A stretch of 64,000 nucleotides of DNA from Pseudomonas typographi (GTDB lineage: Bacteria; Pseudomonadota; Gammaproteobacteria; Pseudomonadales; Pseudomonadaceae). Positions within the stretch are counted from its first letter, which is position 1. Each line of letters starts with the position of its first letter. The stretch is taken from positions 62,001-126,000 of the forward strand of contig NZ_JAAOCA010000013.1 of NCBI RefSeq assembly GCF_014694385.1, written 5' to 3'. The notes beneath the pieces are model-generated. The model worked only from the letters and a program-made list of their open reading frames with translations, was not told the origin of the DNA and ran no database searches. Positions 39,730 to 49,541 of this stretch are shown here, piece by piece. Both the position numbers and the translations under genes were made by a program.

Positions 39730-40527
39730 TCACCTGAACCCCCCAGCCCGTTGGCTCAAGCCCGCACTGGAAATCGCCCGCGCCGTCTCCATCAACGGCG
39801 GCGCCAACGCCTTTCGAGCATCTTCGACGCGCCAGCGGCTGGCCGGCACGGAGATATTGATCGCGCCCAACGGCATCCCCGACGCATCCACTATGGCCGC
39901 CCCCAGGCTGATATCCCCGGCAAAATACTCGCTATCGGTCAGCGCATAACCGTCCTTGCCCGCCACCTCAACCGCCGCCGCCAGCGCCCCCAGGTCGGTC
40001 AGCGTATTGGCCGTGTGCGCCGGCCGTGGCATGGCCTTCAGCAACGCCAGCGCCTGGCCAGGCGCCAACTGCGACAGGTACGCACGCCCCGACGCCGTGC
40101 AATACATCGCCAAACTCAACCCCAACGGCATGGGGATCATCACCTGGTTATGGCTGGCGAACCGCGCCACAAAGATCATGTCATGGCCATCGGGCTCCGA
40201 CAGGTTGCAGCTTTCGTGGCATTGCTGGTTCAACTGATGCAAATACGGCGTGGCACGATCGATCAGGCTGTCTGTTTGCAAAAAACCAAAGCCCAGTGCC
40301 AACGCCCGCGGGGTCAGTTGGTAGCGTTTGCTTTGCGGGTCTTTGCGCAAGTACCCCAAGGTTTCCAAGGTATACGCGAAGCGCTGTACCGCGCTTTTGG
40401 TCATGTGGGTGGCCGCCGCCAGCTCTGGCAGGTTCATGCTGGGGCGGCCGGCGCGGAAGGCGTTGATCACCTCCAGGCCGCGCGCCAGGGTGGTGGCGAA
40501 CAGCGGCGATTTGTCAGGCGGGGTCAT
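39730..40527 (-). CDS. IclR family transcriptional regulator
   Basis: A 265-residue IclR protein. The helix-turn-helix is near residues 25-75 (LARGLEVINAFRAGRPSMNLPELAAATHMTKSAVQRFAYTLETLGYL), the effector domain follows and ends with LGAAIVDASGMPLGAINISVP. Start ATG 40527 follows AGGG; the long frame to 40719 lacks homology. It lies behind the aldehyde dehydrogenase on the same strand as the polyamine-type ABC operon, so it may be its regulator; the long palindrome at 46298-46321 is a candidate site. Confidence 0.9.
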   Translation of the reverse strand: MTPPDKSPLFATTLARGLEVINAFRAGRPSMNLPELAAATHMTKSAVQRFAYTLETLGYLRKDPQSKRYQLTPRALALGFGFLQTDSLIDRATPYLHQLNQQCHESCNLSEPDGHDMIFVARFASHNQVMIPMPLGLSLAMYCTASGRAYLSQLAPGQALALLKAMPRPAHTANTLTDLGALAAAVEVAGKDGYALTDSEYFAGDISLGAAIVDASGMPLGAINISVPASRWRVEDARKALAPPLMETARAISSAGLSQRAGGFR

Positions 40528-40616
40528 GGTCCCTCGGCATAGGCAGTGGGTTGGGCGCAATGCGCGCCGGATTATAAACGGGGCGGCGGCTAAGGCAATC
40601 ACCGGCCCCCTGAGGG

Positions 40617-42134
40617 TCAACCGCCCAGGTGCACCCAGACCGATTTGGTTTGTGAATACTGGGTCAGGGCTTCCAGGCAGCGATCGCGGCCGTTGCCCGA
40701 TTGTTTGAAACCGCCCCACGGTTGGGTCATGTCACCGTGGTCGAAGCAGTTGACCCACACGATGCCGGCTTCCACGTCGCGAGCAAAGCGCAGCGCATTA
40801 TCGACGTCGCGGGTCCAGACCGAGGCTGCCAACCCGTAGATCGAATCGTTGGCGATGCTCAACGCATGGTCCAGGTCTTGCACCTTGATCGCCGCCGCCA
40901 CCGGCCCGAACACTTCTTCGCGGGCCAGGGTCATCGCTGGTGTAATGTCGGCATAAAGCGCCGGGTTGATGTATGCACCGTGGGCCAAGGCCTCGGGCAC
41001 GTCGCCGCCGAACACCAAGCGGCCACCTTCGGCGCGGGCCTTGTCGATATAGCCCAGCACGCGCTTCTGCTGCTCGAAAGACACCAGCGAGCCCATGCGC
41101 GTGGCGGGGTCGAAGGGGTCGCCCGGCACGTAGAGCCCGTTGGCCATGGCGCTGAAACGCTCGATAAATCGCTCGTAGATAGACGCCTGCACTAATATTC
41201 GTGAGCCGGCATTGCACACTTCGCCCTGGTTGGCGTAGATGCCGTTGATGGCGTAGCTCACAGCGCGGTCGAAATCAGCCACGTCCTCCAGGATGATCTG
41301 CGGGCTCTTGCCGCCACATTCGGTGGTGACGCGCTTCATGTTCGACTGGCCGGCGTAGATGAACATCTGCTTGCCGACCTCCACCGAGCCGGTGAAGCCG
41401 ATTTTGTCGACATCCATGTGCAGCGCCAAGGCTGCACCGGCTTCGGCGCCCAGGCCTTGAACCACATTGAAGATGCCCGGCGGCCCACCTGCCTCAAGGA
41501 ACAGTTCGGCCAGCAACACCGCACTGCTGGGTGACTGCTCCGCGGGCTTGAGCACCACGGCGTTGCCCATGGCCAGGGCCGGTGCCAGCTTCCAGGCGGC
41601 CATCAACAGCGGATAGTTCCAGGGCACGATCAAACCCACCACGCCCAGCGGCTGGCGCAGAATGTAGTGCAAGGCGTCGGGGCTGGTGCTGGTCACTGCA
41701 CCTTCGAGCTTGTCGATGGTTTCGGCGAAAAAGCGGAACGACAGTACCGTGCCGGGCACGTCGACGGTGAGCATATCGCTGATCGGCTTGCCCATATCGA
41801 GCACGTCGAGCATGGCCAGCGCTTCGGTACGGGCTTCAACCAGGTCGGCGAAGCGGTACAGCACCGCCATGCGCTCGCGCGGCGCCAAGCGCGACCAGCT
41901 ACCGGAACGGTAAGCCCGGCGCGCAGCCTGGACCGCCAGGTCGACGTCCTCGGCGCTGCTGCGCGGCGCCTGGGTATGGGGCCGGCCGCTGGCCGGGTTG
42001 AGCACCTCGAAGGTCGCGCCCGACAAGGCCGGGCGGCGCTGGCCGTCGATCAGGTTATCAACGCCGTAGGCAAAGCCCGCCACGCGTTGGCGCCAGGCTT
42101 CGGCGTTGCGCTGCTGCAGATCTTCAATTGGCAT
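40617..42134 (-). CDS. Aldehyde dehydrogenase (PuuC-like)
   Basis: A 505-residue NAD(P)-dependent aldehyde dehydrogenase. Catalytic Cys is in NQGEVCNAGSR, the general-base Glu in TTECGGKSPQ, the Asn in VPWNYPLLM and the cofactor loop in GFTGSVEVGK. Overall wording (YRSGSWSRLAPRERMAVLYRFADL, NCFDHGDMTQPWGGFKQSGNGRD) fits the gamma-glutamyl-aminobutyraldehyde/aminoaldehyde branch. AGAGGAG precedes ATG 42134. It follows the polyamine-type ABC genes in the same operon, so it probably oxidises an aldehyde made from an imported amine. Confidence 0.9.
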   Translation of the reverse strand: MPIEDLQQRNAEAWRQRVAGFAYGVDNLIDGQRRPALSGATFEVLNPASGRPHTQAPRSSAEDVDLAVQAARRAYRSGSWSRLAPRERMAVLYRFADLVEARTEALAMLDVLDMGKPISDMLTVDVPGTVLSFRFFAETIDKLEGAVTSTSPDALHYILRQPLGVVGLIVPWNYPLLMAAWKLAPALAMGNAVVLKPAEQSPSSAVLLAELFLEAGGPPGIFNVVQGLGAEAGAALALHMDVDKIGFTGSVEVGKQMFIYAGQSNMKRVTTECGGKSPQIILEDVADFDRAVSYAINGIYANQGEVCNAGSRILVQASIYERFIERFSAMANGLYVPGDPFDPATRMGSLVSFEQQKRVLGYIDKARAEGGRLVFGGDVPEALAHGAYINPALYADITPAMTLAREEVFGPVAAAIKVQDLDHALSIANDSIYGLAASVWTRDVDNALRFARDVEAGIVWVNCFDHGDMTQPWGGFKQSGNGRDRCLEALTQYSQTKSVWVHLGG

Positions 42135-42160
42135 AACATGTGCTCCTCTTGGATTACCGC

Positions 42161-43273
42161 TCAGGCCGCCGGGGCCGGCGCGGGAAAGGCGCAGGCGGCG
42201 CCGGGCAGGATGCTCAGGGGGATTTCGTCACCGGGTTGCAAGGCATGCTGGCCGGCGGCCTCGCGGGATACATCCAGGGCCAGGCTGTCGATGCCCGGCA
42301 GGCTGATGTGCAGGCGCAAGGCGCGGCCATGGAACAACCGCTGCAGTATGCGCCCGTGCGTGGTGGCCGAGCCTTCCTGCTGCGCGGCGTGGCCCAGGCG
42401 CAGGTCTTCGGGGCGCAGCGATACGGTAACCGCAGCGCCGGGTTGCAGCGGCACTGGGGCGCGGGCCGTGAATCGCAGGGCACCGACGGCCACGGTGACG
42501 CTGCCGCTACCGCCCTGTAGCACCTCGCCCGGCAACAGATTGCTGGCACCGATAAAGCCGGCGACGAACGCCGAGTGTGGGGTATCGTATAGCGCATCGG
42601 GGCTGGCCACCTGTTCGATGTGGCCTTTGTCCATGACCGCGATGCGGTCGGAAATCGACAGCGCCTCGGTTTGGTCGTGGGTGACCATGATGAACGTGGT
42701 GCCGAGGCTCGATTGCAAGCGTTTGAGTTCTACCTGCATGTACTGGCGCAGATGCGCATCCAGTGCCGACAGCGGTTCGTCGAGCAGCAGCACGCGGGGC
42801 TGGCACACCAGCGCGCGGGCCATGGCGATACGTTGCTGTTGGCCGCCGGACAACTCGTACACCCGCGCCCGTGCTTTGTCCGCCAGGCCCACCAATTCCA
42901 GCATGGCGGTAACCCGCTTGCGGGCTTCAGCGGCCGCAACCCTACGGCCCAGGCTTAGGCCGAAGCCGACGTTGTCGCTGACATTCAGGTGCGGAAACAG
43001 CGCATAGTCCTGGAACACCGTGTTCACCGGCCGGCCATAGGGCGGCGCGTCGGTGAGGTCCTGGCCGTCGATTAGTATGCGTCCAGCGCTGGGCGCCTCG
43101 AAGCCTGCGATCATCCGCAGGGTGGTGGTTTTGCCGCAGCCGGAAGGCCCAAGCAAGCTGATGAATTCGCCGGGGGCGATGTCCAGGTCGATGTTGTCGA
43201 CGCTCAACACCTTGTCGCTGTAACGCTTACTCACGCCCCTGAGGCTGACCACGCTGGGCTGGGCCATGCTCAT
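42161..43273 (-). CDS. Spermidine/putrescine-type ABC transporter ATPase (PotA-like)
   Basis: A 370-residue ATPase with Walker A GPSGCGKTT, signature ELSGGQQQR, Walker B VLLLDEPLSALD, and a C-terminal TOBE domain from about residue 290 (SASNLLPGEVLQ-like, then VTVSLRPEDLRL). ATG 43273 is listed, but ATG 43267 is better spaced from AGGAG and may be the true start. It drives the transporter made of the next three upstream genes. Confidence 0.92.
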   Translation of the reverse strand: MSMAQPSVVSLRGVSKRYSDKVLSVDNIDLDIAPGEFISLLGPSGCGKTTTLRMIAGFEAPSAGRILIDGQDLTDAPPYGRPVNTVFQDYALFPHLNVSDNVGFGLSLGRRVAAAEARKRVTAMLELVGLADKARARVYELSGGQQQRIAMARALVCQPRVLLLDEPLSALDAHLRQYMQVELKRLQSSLGTTFIMVTHDQTEALSISDRIAVMDKGHIEQVASPDALYDTPHSAFVAGFIGASNLLPGEVLQGGSGSVTVAVGALRFTARAPVPLQPGAAVTVSLRPEDLRLGHAAQQEGSATTHGRILQRLFHGRALRLHISLPGIDSLALDVSREAAGQHALQPGDEIPLSILPGAACAFPAPAPAA

Positions 43274-43317
43274 AATCTCCTTGCTGTGGTAAAGGGCAGT
43301 CGGGTGCGGGGCGCTGC

Positions 43318-44394
43318 TTAGCCGCCGGCCTTGACCCGTTCGAACAGCTTGGCCAGCTCATCGTTGCTGGGGATCGGCTTGGTCAATACGGTTTGCTTGA
43401 GCATGGTTTCCGGGTCGTTGGGCAGTTGCAGCTCTTCGAGCTTGGCCGCCGGCACCTTGGCGAACGCCGCCTGGCTGGCGCTGCCATAGCCATACTCGGT
43501 AATGAGTTTTTCCCCAGATTCGGGAGCCAGGCGCGCGTTGATGAAGTCGTACGCCAGGTCGACGTGTTTGGCGTCTTTGAGCATCACCATGCCGCACACC
43601 CAGGTGAGCATGCCTTCCTTGGGCTTCATGAAGGCCACGGGTACGTTCTGCTTTTTCAGCGCCGTTGCCGACGCGTTCCAGGTCATGGCGGCAACCAATT
43701 CACCGCTGGCCAGGGACTGCTCCACCGAGGTCATGTCCGTGGTATAGGTGGTCACCAGCGGGCGCTGTTGGCGCAACACGGCACCCACCTTGTCGAGTTG
43801 TTCCGGGGTCATTTTGCTGAACGGATCTACCCCGGCCAGCAGCGCCGCGACCAAGGGCGTGTCGTGGACCGCGTCGATGGTGGCGATGCGGCCGGCGTAC
43901 TGCTTGTCGAACAGCATTTTCCAACTGGCCTCGGGGTTCTTGACCAGGTCGGTGCGGTACAGCACCGAGGTGTTGCCCCAATCCCAAGGCACCATCCACA
44001 CCTTGCCGTCGGCGTCGACGATACCTGGCAGCTTCTGCAGCACTGGGAATATTTGGTCCCAGTTTTTCAGGCGCGATTTATCCATGGGTTGGATCAGCCC
44101 GGCCTGCTTCCAACGTTCGATCTTGTCGTAGCAGGGGTGGGCGAGGTCTGGGTGGAAGCCGGCGCGGGCTTTGGACAAGGCGTCGTCGTCATCGCCGAAT
44201 ACGGTGATATCGACCGCCTTGGGGTGCGCTGCCTCGAAGGCGGGGTGGAACTCCGGCAGTTCGTAGCCCGACCAGGTGAAGTAACTCAGTTTGCCATCGT
44301 CGGCCGCCAGCGCGCCCTGCAGCAGTGCGGCATTCAAGGCGAATGCCGCCAGCCCCACGACCCACGAGCGTGTTGCGGTTGTGCGCATTTTCAT
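43318..44394 (-). CDS. Polyamine-type periplasmic substrate-binding protein (PotD/PotF-like)
   Basis: A 358-residue exported binding protein: signal peptide SWVVGLAAFALNAALLQGALA, then the PotD-like start LSYFTWSGYELPEF, WMVPWDWGNTSVLYR, and MTWNASATAL. GGAGGT precedes ATG 44394. Binding of a polyamine or related cationic amine is expected from the family, though opine and aminophosphonate binders share the fold. Confidence 0.88.
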   Translation of the reverse strand: MKMRTTATRSWVVGLAAFALNAALLQGALAADDGKLSYFTWSGYELPEFHPAFEAAHPKAVDITVFGDDDDALSKARAGFHPDLAHPCYDKIERWKQAGLIQPMDKSRLKNWDQIFPVLQKLPGIVDADGKVWMVPWDWGNTSVLYRTDLVKNPEASWKMLFDKQYAGRIATIDAVHDTPLVAALLAGVDPFSKMTPEQLDKVGAVLRQQRPLVTTYTTDMTSVEQSLASGELVAAMTWNASATALKKQNVPVAFMKPKEGMLTWVCGMVMLKDAKHVDLAYDFINARLAPESGEKLITEYGYGSASQAAFAKVPAAKLEELQLPNDPETMLKQTVLTKPIPSNDELAKLFERVKAGG

Positions 44395-44416
44395 GTGACG
44401 TGACCTCCAAGCGGTT

Positions 44417-45244
44417 TCATTGGGATTTGGGTGGCGGCTTGAGGCCGCGACGGCGGATCATTTCGGCAAGCCCGGCCAGCAGCACCGAGACCAGCAAAAT
44501 CAGGCTGCCGAGTGCCATGACGCTGGGCAGTTGGCGGGGGAAGCGCAATTGGCTCCAGATATAAATAGGCAGCGTTGGTTCGGTGCCCACCAGGAAGAAC
44601 GCCACGATGAACTCGTCGAATGAGGTGATGAAGGCCAGCATGAAGCTGGACACCAAGCCGGGCAGCGCCAGCGGCAGGGCGATGCGCCGCAGCGTGGTCC
44701 ACTCGTTAGCGCCCAGGTCCATGGCGGCCTCTTCAAGGCTGCGCGGGAACGCGGCGAAGCGACTGCGCATCACCACCACCGCGGTGGGCAGGCAGAAGCA
44801 CACATGGCCGACCACGATGGCACCCAGCGACGGCCCCGGGCCAACCAGGTTAACGCCCACCAGCAAGGCGATGCCCAGCACCACACCGGGCAGCAGGATC
44901 GGCAGCCGTGCCAGCAGCGAAATAGCGTTGGCCAGTGGGCTGCCACGGCGCACATCGGCATAGGCGATCAGGCTACCGACCAGGGTGGCGATGGCTGCAG
45001 CGATCGCGGCCACCATCACGCTGTTAAGCGCAGCCTCGGCCAGGCGCGGGTTGTCGAACAGGCTGGCGTACCATTGCAGGGTAAAACCCTTGAGCGGGAA
45101 TACCGGGGCAATCGAATCATTGAACGAGAACACCGGGATCAGCAGCGTTGGCAGGTACAGAAACACCAGGTACAGCAGCACGTAGAGGGCAAGCCAGCGG
45201 CCCTTGCGCGGCTGTTTCGGCACCGTGCTAACCCGCGCCGTCAT
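44417..45244 (-). CDS. Polyamine-type ABC permease (PotC-like)
   Basis: A 275-residue permease with about six spans. YLPTLLIPVFSFNDS is the usual start of PotC-type subunits and EEAAMDLGANEWTTLRRIALPLALPG is the ATPase-contact loop. The start is ATG 45244, which overlaps the stop of the upstream permease gene (ATGA), showing translational coupling. Confidence 0.9.
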   Translation of the reverse strand: MTARVSTVPKQPRKGRWLALYVLLYLVFLYLPTLLIPVFSFNDSIAPVFPLKGFTLQWYASLFDNPRLAEAALNSVMVAAIAAAIATLVGSLIAYADVRRGSPLANAISLLARLPILLPGVVLGIALLVGVNLVGPGPSLGAIVVGHVCFCLPTAVVVMRSRFAAFPRSLEEAAMDLGANEWTTLRRIALPLALPGLVSSFMLAFITSFDEFIVAFFLVGTEPTLPIYIWSQLRFPRQLPSVMALGSLILLVSVLLAGLAEMIRRRGLKPPPKSQ

Positions 45245-46152
45245 CGCGGCAACACCCACCGGTTGACCAGCGCGCGGGTGGCCAGTACCACCACGGCGAT
45301 GGCGAGCATGCTGACCACCGCTAGGGCGGCACCGGCGGTCCAATCATTGGCCTTGCCGAACTGCGCTTGGATCAAGGTGCCTATCATCGAACTGGCCGGG
45401 CCGCCGACCAAGGCTGGCGTCACGTAATCGCCCACGGTGGGTACGAACACCACCAGCGCGGCGGCCATTACCCCCGGCATCGACAACGGCAGGATCACCT
45501 TGAAAAAGCACTGGTGTGGCTTGGCACCCAGGTCGGCCGCGGCTTCCAGCAGGTTGCGCGCCAGCCCGTGCAGGCAAATATACAGCGGCAGCACGGCAAA
45601 CGCGGCATAGGCGTGGGCGAGGGTGATGACCACCGCCGTTGGGGTGTTGAGCAGCCCGGCCAGCGGCGCGTCGGTAAGGCCCAGCCCCATCAGCGTCGAG
45701 TTGAGCACGCCGTTCCAGGCCAGCACGATCTTCCAGGCAAATACCCGCAGCAGGTAGCTGGTCCAGAACGGCAGGCTGATCATAAACAGCAGCCCATGGC
45801 GGTATTTGCCGGCATGGAAGGCGAGGAAATAAGCCACCGGGTAGGCCAGTACCACGGTCACCACGGTGACGATGGCCGAAAGCATGATCGAGCGCAACAG
45901 CACGGTACGCGTGAGCGGATCGGCCACGGCCTGGGTGAGGTTGGCGAAGGTAAAGGCGCTGCCCAACAATTGGCCGTCATTGACCCGCAGGCTCAAGTAC
46001 AGCAGCAGGGCCAGGGTGAACAGGATCAGCGTGCTGGTGATCAGCCCGCCGGGCAGGTTGAGCAGCACGTCGAACAGCCGCCCGCGGCTGCGGCGCGGTG
46101 CGGGCCGGTTGGCGGCGGGCACGCCTTGCACACCGACAGAGGGCGGGCTCAT
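45241..46152 (-). CDS. Polyamine-type ABC permease (PotB-like)
   Basis: A 303-residue permease: N-terminal span LITSTLILFTLALLLYLSL, FMISLPFWTSYLLRVFAWKIVLAWNGVLN typical of PotB, and the loop EAAADLGAKPHQCFFKVILPLSMPG. It is first in the operon 46152-40617. The Shine-Dalgarno is weak. The promoter should lie in 46153-46325, where a large palindrome is found. Confidence 0.9.
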   Translation of the reverse strand: MSPPSVGVQGVPAANRPAPRRSRGRLFDVLLNLPGGLITSTLILFTLALLLYLSLRVNDGQLLGSAFTFANLTQAVADPLTRTVLLRSIMLSAIVTVVTVVLAYPVAYFLAFHAGKYRHGLLFMISLPFWTSYLLRVFAWKIVLAWNGVLNSTLMGLGLTDAPLAGLLNTPTAVVITLAHAYAAFAVLPLYICLHGLARNLLEAAADLGAKPHQCFFKVILPLSMPGVMAAALVVFVPTVGDYVTPALVGGPASSMIGTLIQAQFGKANDWTAGAALAVVSMLAIAVVVLATRALVNRWVLPR

Positions 46153-46284
46153 AGCGCGGTTGCCCGCACCACGGAGCGATGCAAGGCTGGCACTAATCGA
46201 GGTGGCGAGCCGAGGAGGGCAGTGCCTGCATCATCGCGCCATAAGCATTCAACACGCGTCGAGGCTATATCCACGGGGCACCTG

Positions 46285-46321
46285 TATCGATAAACGATAT
46301 ATGAATATCTATATTCATATA
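46285..46321. promoter_or_regulatory. Large AT-rich palindrome upstream of the polyamine-type operon
   Basis: TATATGAATAT (46298-46308), two bases, ATATTCATATA (46311-46321) form a 24-bp dyad with perfect 11-base arms. It overlaps a smaller one, TATCG-N5-CGATA (46285-46299). The AT-rich block is out of keeping with the GC-rich surroundings. It lies 133-170 bases upstream of the PotB-like gene and is a strong operator candidate for IclR or another dimeric regulator. The rest of 46153-46425 shows no gene. Confidence 0.6.
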
Positions 46322-46425
46322 CCTCATATCTAAATATTCCAGGCGCAGGCCACCGTCGCGTCGTGAACAGGACGTTTTCGTCGCAAACAACGAAAAAATA
46401 CCTAACGTGGGCGCAATGTATCTCG

Positions 46426-46804
46426 CTACACCCCCAACCATTGCCGGATCGTCACCTTGCTGACCCTCATCAGCACGATGGCGAACATGCCCAGGAGCCC
46501 AGCCACGCCCAACCAAGACCAGGCGCGGTAAAGCGCCTGATACCGGCTCGCCAGTAGCGTGCCGGTATCAACGGCACGCGCGGCTAGCCGCTGCAGGTGC
46601 TTTTGCAGCACCAATACCGACAACCACAGCGCACCCACGCGGGTGAAAATGCCCCGCGATGTGAGCCGGCCAACCGCTTGACAGCGGCAACCTGGTCAAC
46701 TTCACCAGGCCATAGGCGATCAGGTAGAGGTAAAACCCCATGCCCAACCCAAAGAGGAACATCGCCGCGATGACGTGCACATATTTTAAGAACGGGTACA
46801 GCAT
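46426..46804 (-). pseudogene. Degraded DUF2269 family membrane protein
   Basis: Two minus-strand frames hold parts of one DUF2269 protein. The 5' part (46804 on) starts MLYPFLKYVHVIAAMFLFGLGMG, the family's first span. The 3' part, in another frame, has VGALWLSVLVLQKHLQRLAARA and YRAWSWLGVAGLLGMFAIVLMRVSK, the family's last spans. The intervening 40-50 residues (central spans) are missing and the frame shifts near 46640-46660. A deletion with frame loss explains this. Confidence 0.7.
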
Positions 46805-46941
46805 CGTCAGGCCTGCCCGTGCGAAAAGTAAACGTCCTCGATGAGGGGGCGGCCATGCCCCCTAAATCGCCCCCTGCTCGCGTTGAATGGCCCCGCTTGG
46901 CCTGATGGCGATGGGTAGGGTTATGGACTACCGAGGCGGGA

Positions 46942-47661
46942 TCAGTACTTCCAGGTGACCGACGCGGTGACGTTGCGTGGCGCGCCATAGTTGGCGCTGG
47001 TCGCACTTTGATACAGCGACAACAGGTATTTGCGGTCGGTGACATTGTTCAGGTTGAGCGAGGTGCTCCAGTGTGGGTCGATGTCATAGCTGGCCATCAA
47101 GTCCACCAGCGCGTAGGCGTTCTGGCGAACATAGCTTAACGAATCGCTCTGTACCGCACTTTGCCAGCTGACACGGGTGCCTACCCTGGCCTGTGGCAAG
47201 CCCGGCAGGCGGTAAGTCGCCATGCCCCGCAGGCTATGGGTCGGCACATATTTGCGCGCCTTATCCCCGTTGTCATCGTCGATGGGCACGTAGGTGTAGC
47301 CAGCCATCAGGTCCAGGCCCGGCAGTGCCTCGCCAGAGGCTTGCAACTCTACGCCATGGCTTTTGTAGTCCGCAGTGTTGTAGAGGTACTGAGAGCCGAC
47401 CTGGATGTAGTCTGCCGCTACGTTGCGTTGCTGGGTCTTGAACACCGCGGCCGTCAGGTTCAGGCGGTCGTCCAACAGGCTGCCCTTCACACCCGCTTCG
47501 AGGCTCTTGCCCTCAAGTGGGTCGAGCAGTTTACCGTCGAGGCCGAGGGTGCTGTATTGCGGGTTGAAGATCTGCGTCCAACTGGTGTAGAGGCTCCACT
47601 GCTTGTTCAGGTCGTATACCAGGCCGGTGTACGGCGTGACCTTGCCGTGCTCGCGCTGGCG
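46942..47661 (-). pseudogene. 3' remnant of a TonB-dependent siderophore receptor
   Basis: About 235 residues of the C-terminal beta barrel of an FpvA/FhuE-type receptor: VTPYTGLVYDLNKQWSLYTSWTQIFNPQ, LEAGVKGSLLDDRLNLTAAVF, LNLNNVTDRKYL and the terminal ASVTWKY with aromatic end. The signal peptide, plug and first two thirds of the barrel are absent; homology starts abruptly near 47655, in a frame that runs on into unrelated sequence. Confidence 0.85.
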
Positions 47662-48105
47662 GGAAGGCGGCGGTTCAGGGGTGTATGTCCTAGGTAAATG
47701 GAGAGTTACGATTGGTATCACTGATACGAATGAGAAACATACACAACCGTTAACAATTCCTCGACATTTTTTTCACCTAAATTTCGCGTGGGGTTACGGG
47801 CGCGATTCGAGTCAGGTCATAGCGGCGCGTAAGTTAAGGCGCTTGCTCAATTACCCGTTTGATACGCGGCCATCATGCGCTGTTGCCTGCCGGCGACCTT
47901 GGCCATGTTCGCGTGAGGACCTCGAACACTTTGCCAATGCTTGGCGGCGATCTGCTGGGTAGCACTGATCCAACACATGTATCAATCAAATACCTATTTG
48001 GATTAGACGGGAACAATCCTCGCGTCCATGATCGTCGCACCTACGACCGTCTCGCCCCCGGGCAGGGCGAGTGCCGGCGCGCTTCAATAAAAATAAAAGG
48101 TGAAC
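47662..48105. other. Gene-poor stretch between the receptor remnant and the MFS gene
   Basis: About 440 bases with no convincing gene. It contains the small inverted repeat GTATC-ACT-GATAC at 47715-47727 next to AATGAGAA, and an AT-rich dyad at 47984-48004 (AATC-AAATA-CC-TATTTG-GATT, one bulge) that may belong to the promoter of the MFS gene. The AAAAGGTGA Shine-Dalgarno of that gene is at the end. Confidence 0.55.
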
Positions 48106-49485
48106 ATGGAGATGCAAATAGAGAAGAGAACGCACGTCCGCTTTTACGTGCTGGCTATGTTGTTCGTGGTCTCGTCGCTCAATTACGCCGACCGCGCTGC
48201 ACTGTCGATCGCCGGCGCTTCGCTGTCGGCAGATCTGAACCTCAAACCCATCGCGCTGGGCTTCGTGTTTTCAGCGTTCGGCTGGGCCTACGTGCTGGGG
48301 CAGATTCCCGGTGGCTGGCTGCTCGATCGTTACGGCTCGAAAAAAATCTACGGCATGAGCCTGCTGTTGTGGTCGGCGATGACCTTTTTGCAGGCGTTTG
48401 TCGGCGGTTTCGAGGCCACCACCGCGGTGATGATGCTGTTCTTCCTGCGGCTGATGCTGGGCCTGGTCGAGGCACCGGCATTTCCGGCAAACGGCCGCCT
48501 TGCCGCTTCCTGGTTCCCGACGTCGGAGCGGGGCATGGCAACGTCGATCTTCGCTTCGGCGCAGTATTTCGCCGTGGTGCTGTTCTCGCCAATCATGGGC
48601 TACATCGTGCATGCCTTCGGCTGGAAGTACGTGTTCGTGTTCATGGGCGGCGTTGGTTTTGTGCTGGCCATGGGCTGGGTCAAGGCCATCCATACCCCTA
48701 AAGACCACCCCCGCATCAACCAAGCCGAGTTCGATTACATCGAGCAGGGTGGTGGCCTGGTGCATATGGACGAGCAGGGCAGGGCGGACCGCTCGCCGAA
48801 GATGAAGTATCTGAAGGATTTAGTGCGCAACCGCATGTTGATGGGCATCTATCTGGGGCAGTACTGCATCATTTCCATGTCCTACTTCTTTATCACCTGG
48901 TTCCCGATGTACCTGGTGCAGGCCCGCCACCTGGACATCCTCCAAGTGGGCTTTATCTCGGTACTGCCGGCCGTGTGCGGCTTCCTCGGCGGTTTGCTCT
49001 CGGGCATTACCTCCGACCGCCTGCTCAAACGGGGTATGTCGTTGACCTGGGCCCGCAAGCTGCCGGCGTTGGTGGGCTTTGTACTGGCCGCCAGCCTGGT
49101 GCTGTGCAACTACGTTGAGTCCTTGTGGCTGATGGTGCCGTTGATGGCGCTGGCGTTTTTTGGCAAAGGTTTCGCGGCCATCGGCTGGGCCTGTATCGCC
49201 GACGCATCACCCAAGCGCCTCACGGGGCTCAGCGGTGCCGTATTCAATACCGTGGGCAACGTTGGCAGCATCGTCACGCCCATTGTCATCGGCTACATCG
49301 TAGGTATTACCGGCGGTTATGAAGCGGCACTGGTGTATGTGGCTGCCCACTGCATCCTTGGGTTGGCGACCTATCTGTTCATCATCCCGGACATCAAGCG
49401 GGTCGAGCTCAGCGACGATGCTCAATTTGAAGCGCCTGCATCGCCTTCGTCGCCGCCTCCTTCCCTGGCGGCCCGGCAGCCCTGA
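48106..49485 (+). CDS. MFS transporter, anion:cation symporter family (sugar-acid/aromatic-acid type)
   Basis: A 459-residue twelve-span major facilitator. RTHVRFYVLAMLFVVSSLNYADRAALSIAG and the loop GWLLDRYGSKKIYG (family motif DRxGxKK) are the signature of the D-galactonate/glucarate group; a second copy TSDRLLKRGMSLTWARK lies after the central loop. AAGG at 48097-48100 precedes ATG 48106. It is convergent with a broken LysR gene that may once have controlled it. It likely imports a carboxylate. Confidence 0.9.
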   Translation: MEMQIEKRTHVRFYVLAMLFVVSSLNYADRAALSIAGASLSADLNLKPIALGFVFSAFGWAYVLGQIPGGWLLDRYGSKKIYGMSLLLWSAMTFLQAFVGGFEATTAVMMLFFLRLMLGLVEAPAFPANGRLAASWFPTSERGMATSIFASAQYFAVVLFSPIMGYIVHAFGWKYVFVFMGGVGFVLAMGWVKAIHTPKDHPRINQAEFDYIEQGGGLVHMDEQGRADRSPKMKYLKDLVRNRMLMGIYLGQYCIISMSYFFITWFPMYLVQARHLDILQVGFISVLPAVCGFLGGLLSGITSDRLLKRGMSLTWARKLPALVGFVLAASLVLCNYVESLWLMVPLMALAFFGKGFAAIGWACIADASPKRLTGLSGAVFNTVGNVGSIVTPIVIGYIVGITGGYEAALVYVAAHCILGLATYLFIIPDIKRVELSDDAQFEAPASPSSPPPSLAARQP

Positions 49486-49541
49486 GGCCGGGGGTTATTT
49501 CGGCAGGGAGGCTCATACAGCAACGGGCGGGCAGGCCGGCG

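Noticed and set aside
41667..43007. A 446-codon plus-strand open frame opposite the aldehyde dehydrogenase and PotA-like genes
   Set aside because: Composition is Arg/Ala-rich without family motifs, and it overlaps two clearly conserved genes on the other strand.
43393..44403. A 336-codon plus-strand open frame opposite the PotD-like gene
   Set aside because: It is the antisense of a conserved binding protein, with no ribosome binding site or motif; similar long shadows at 45367-46293 and 54941-56098 were dropped for the same reason.
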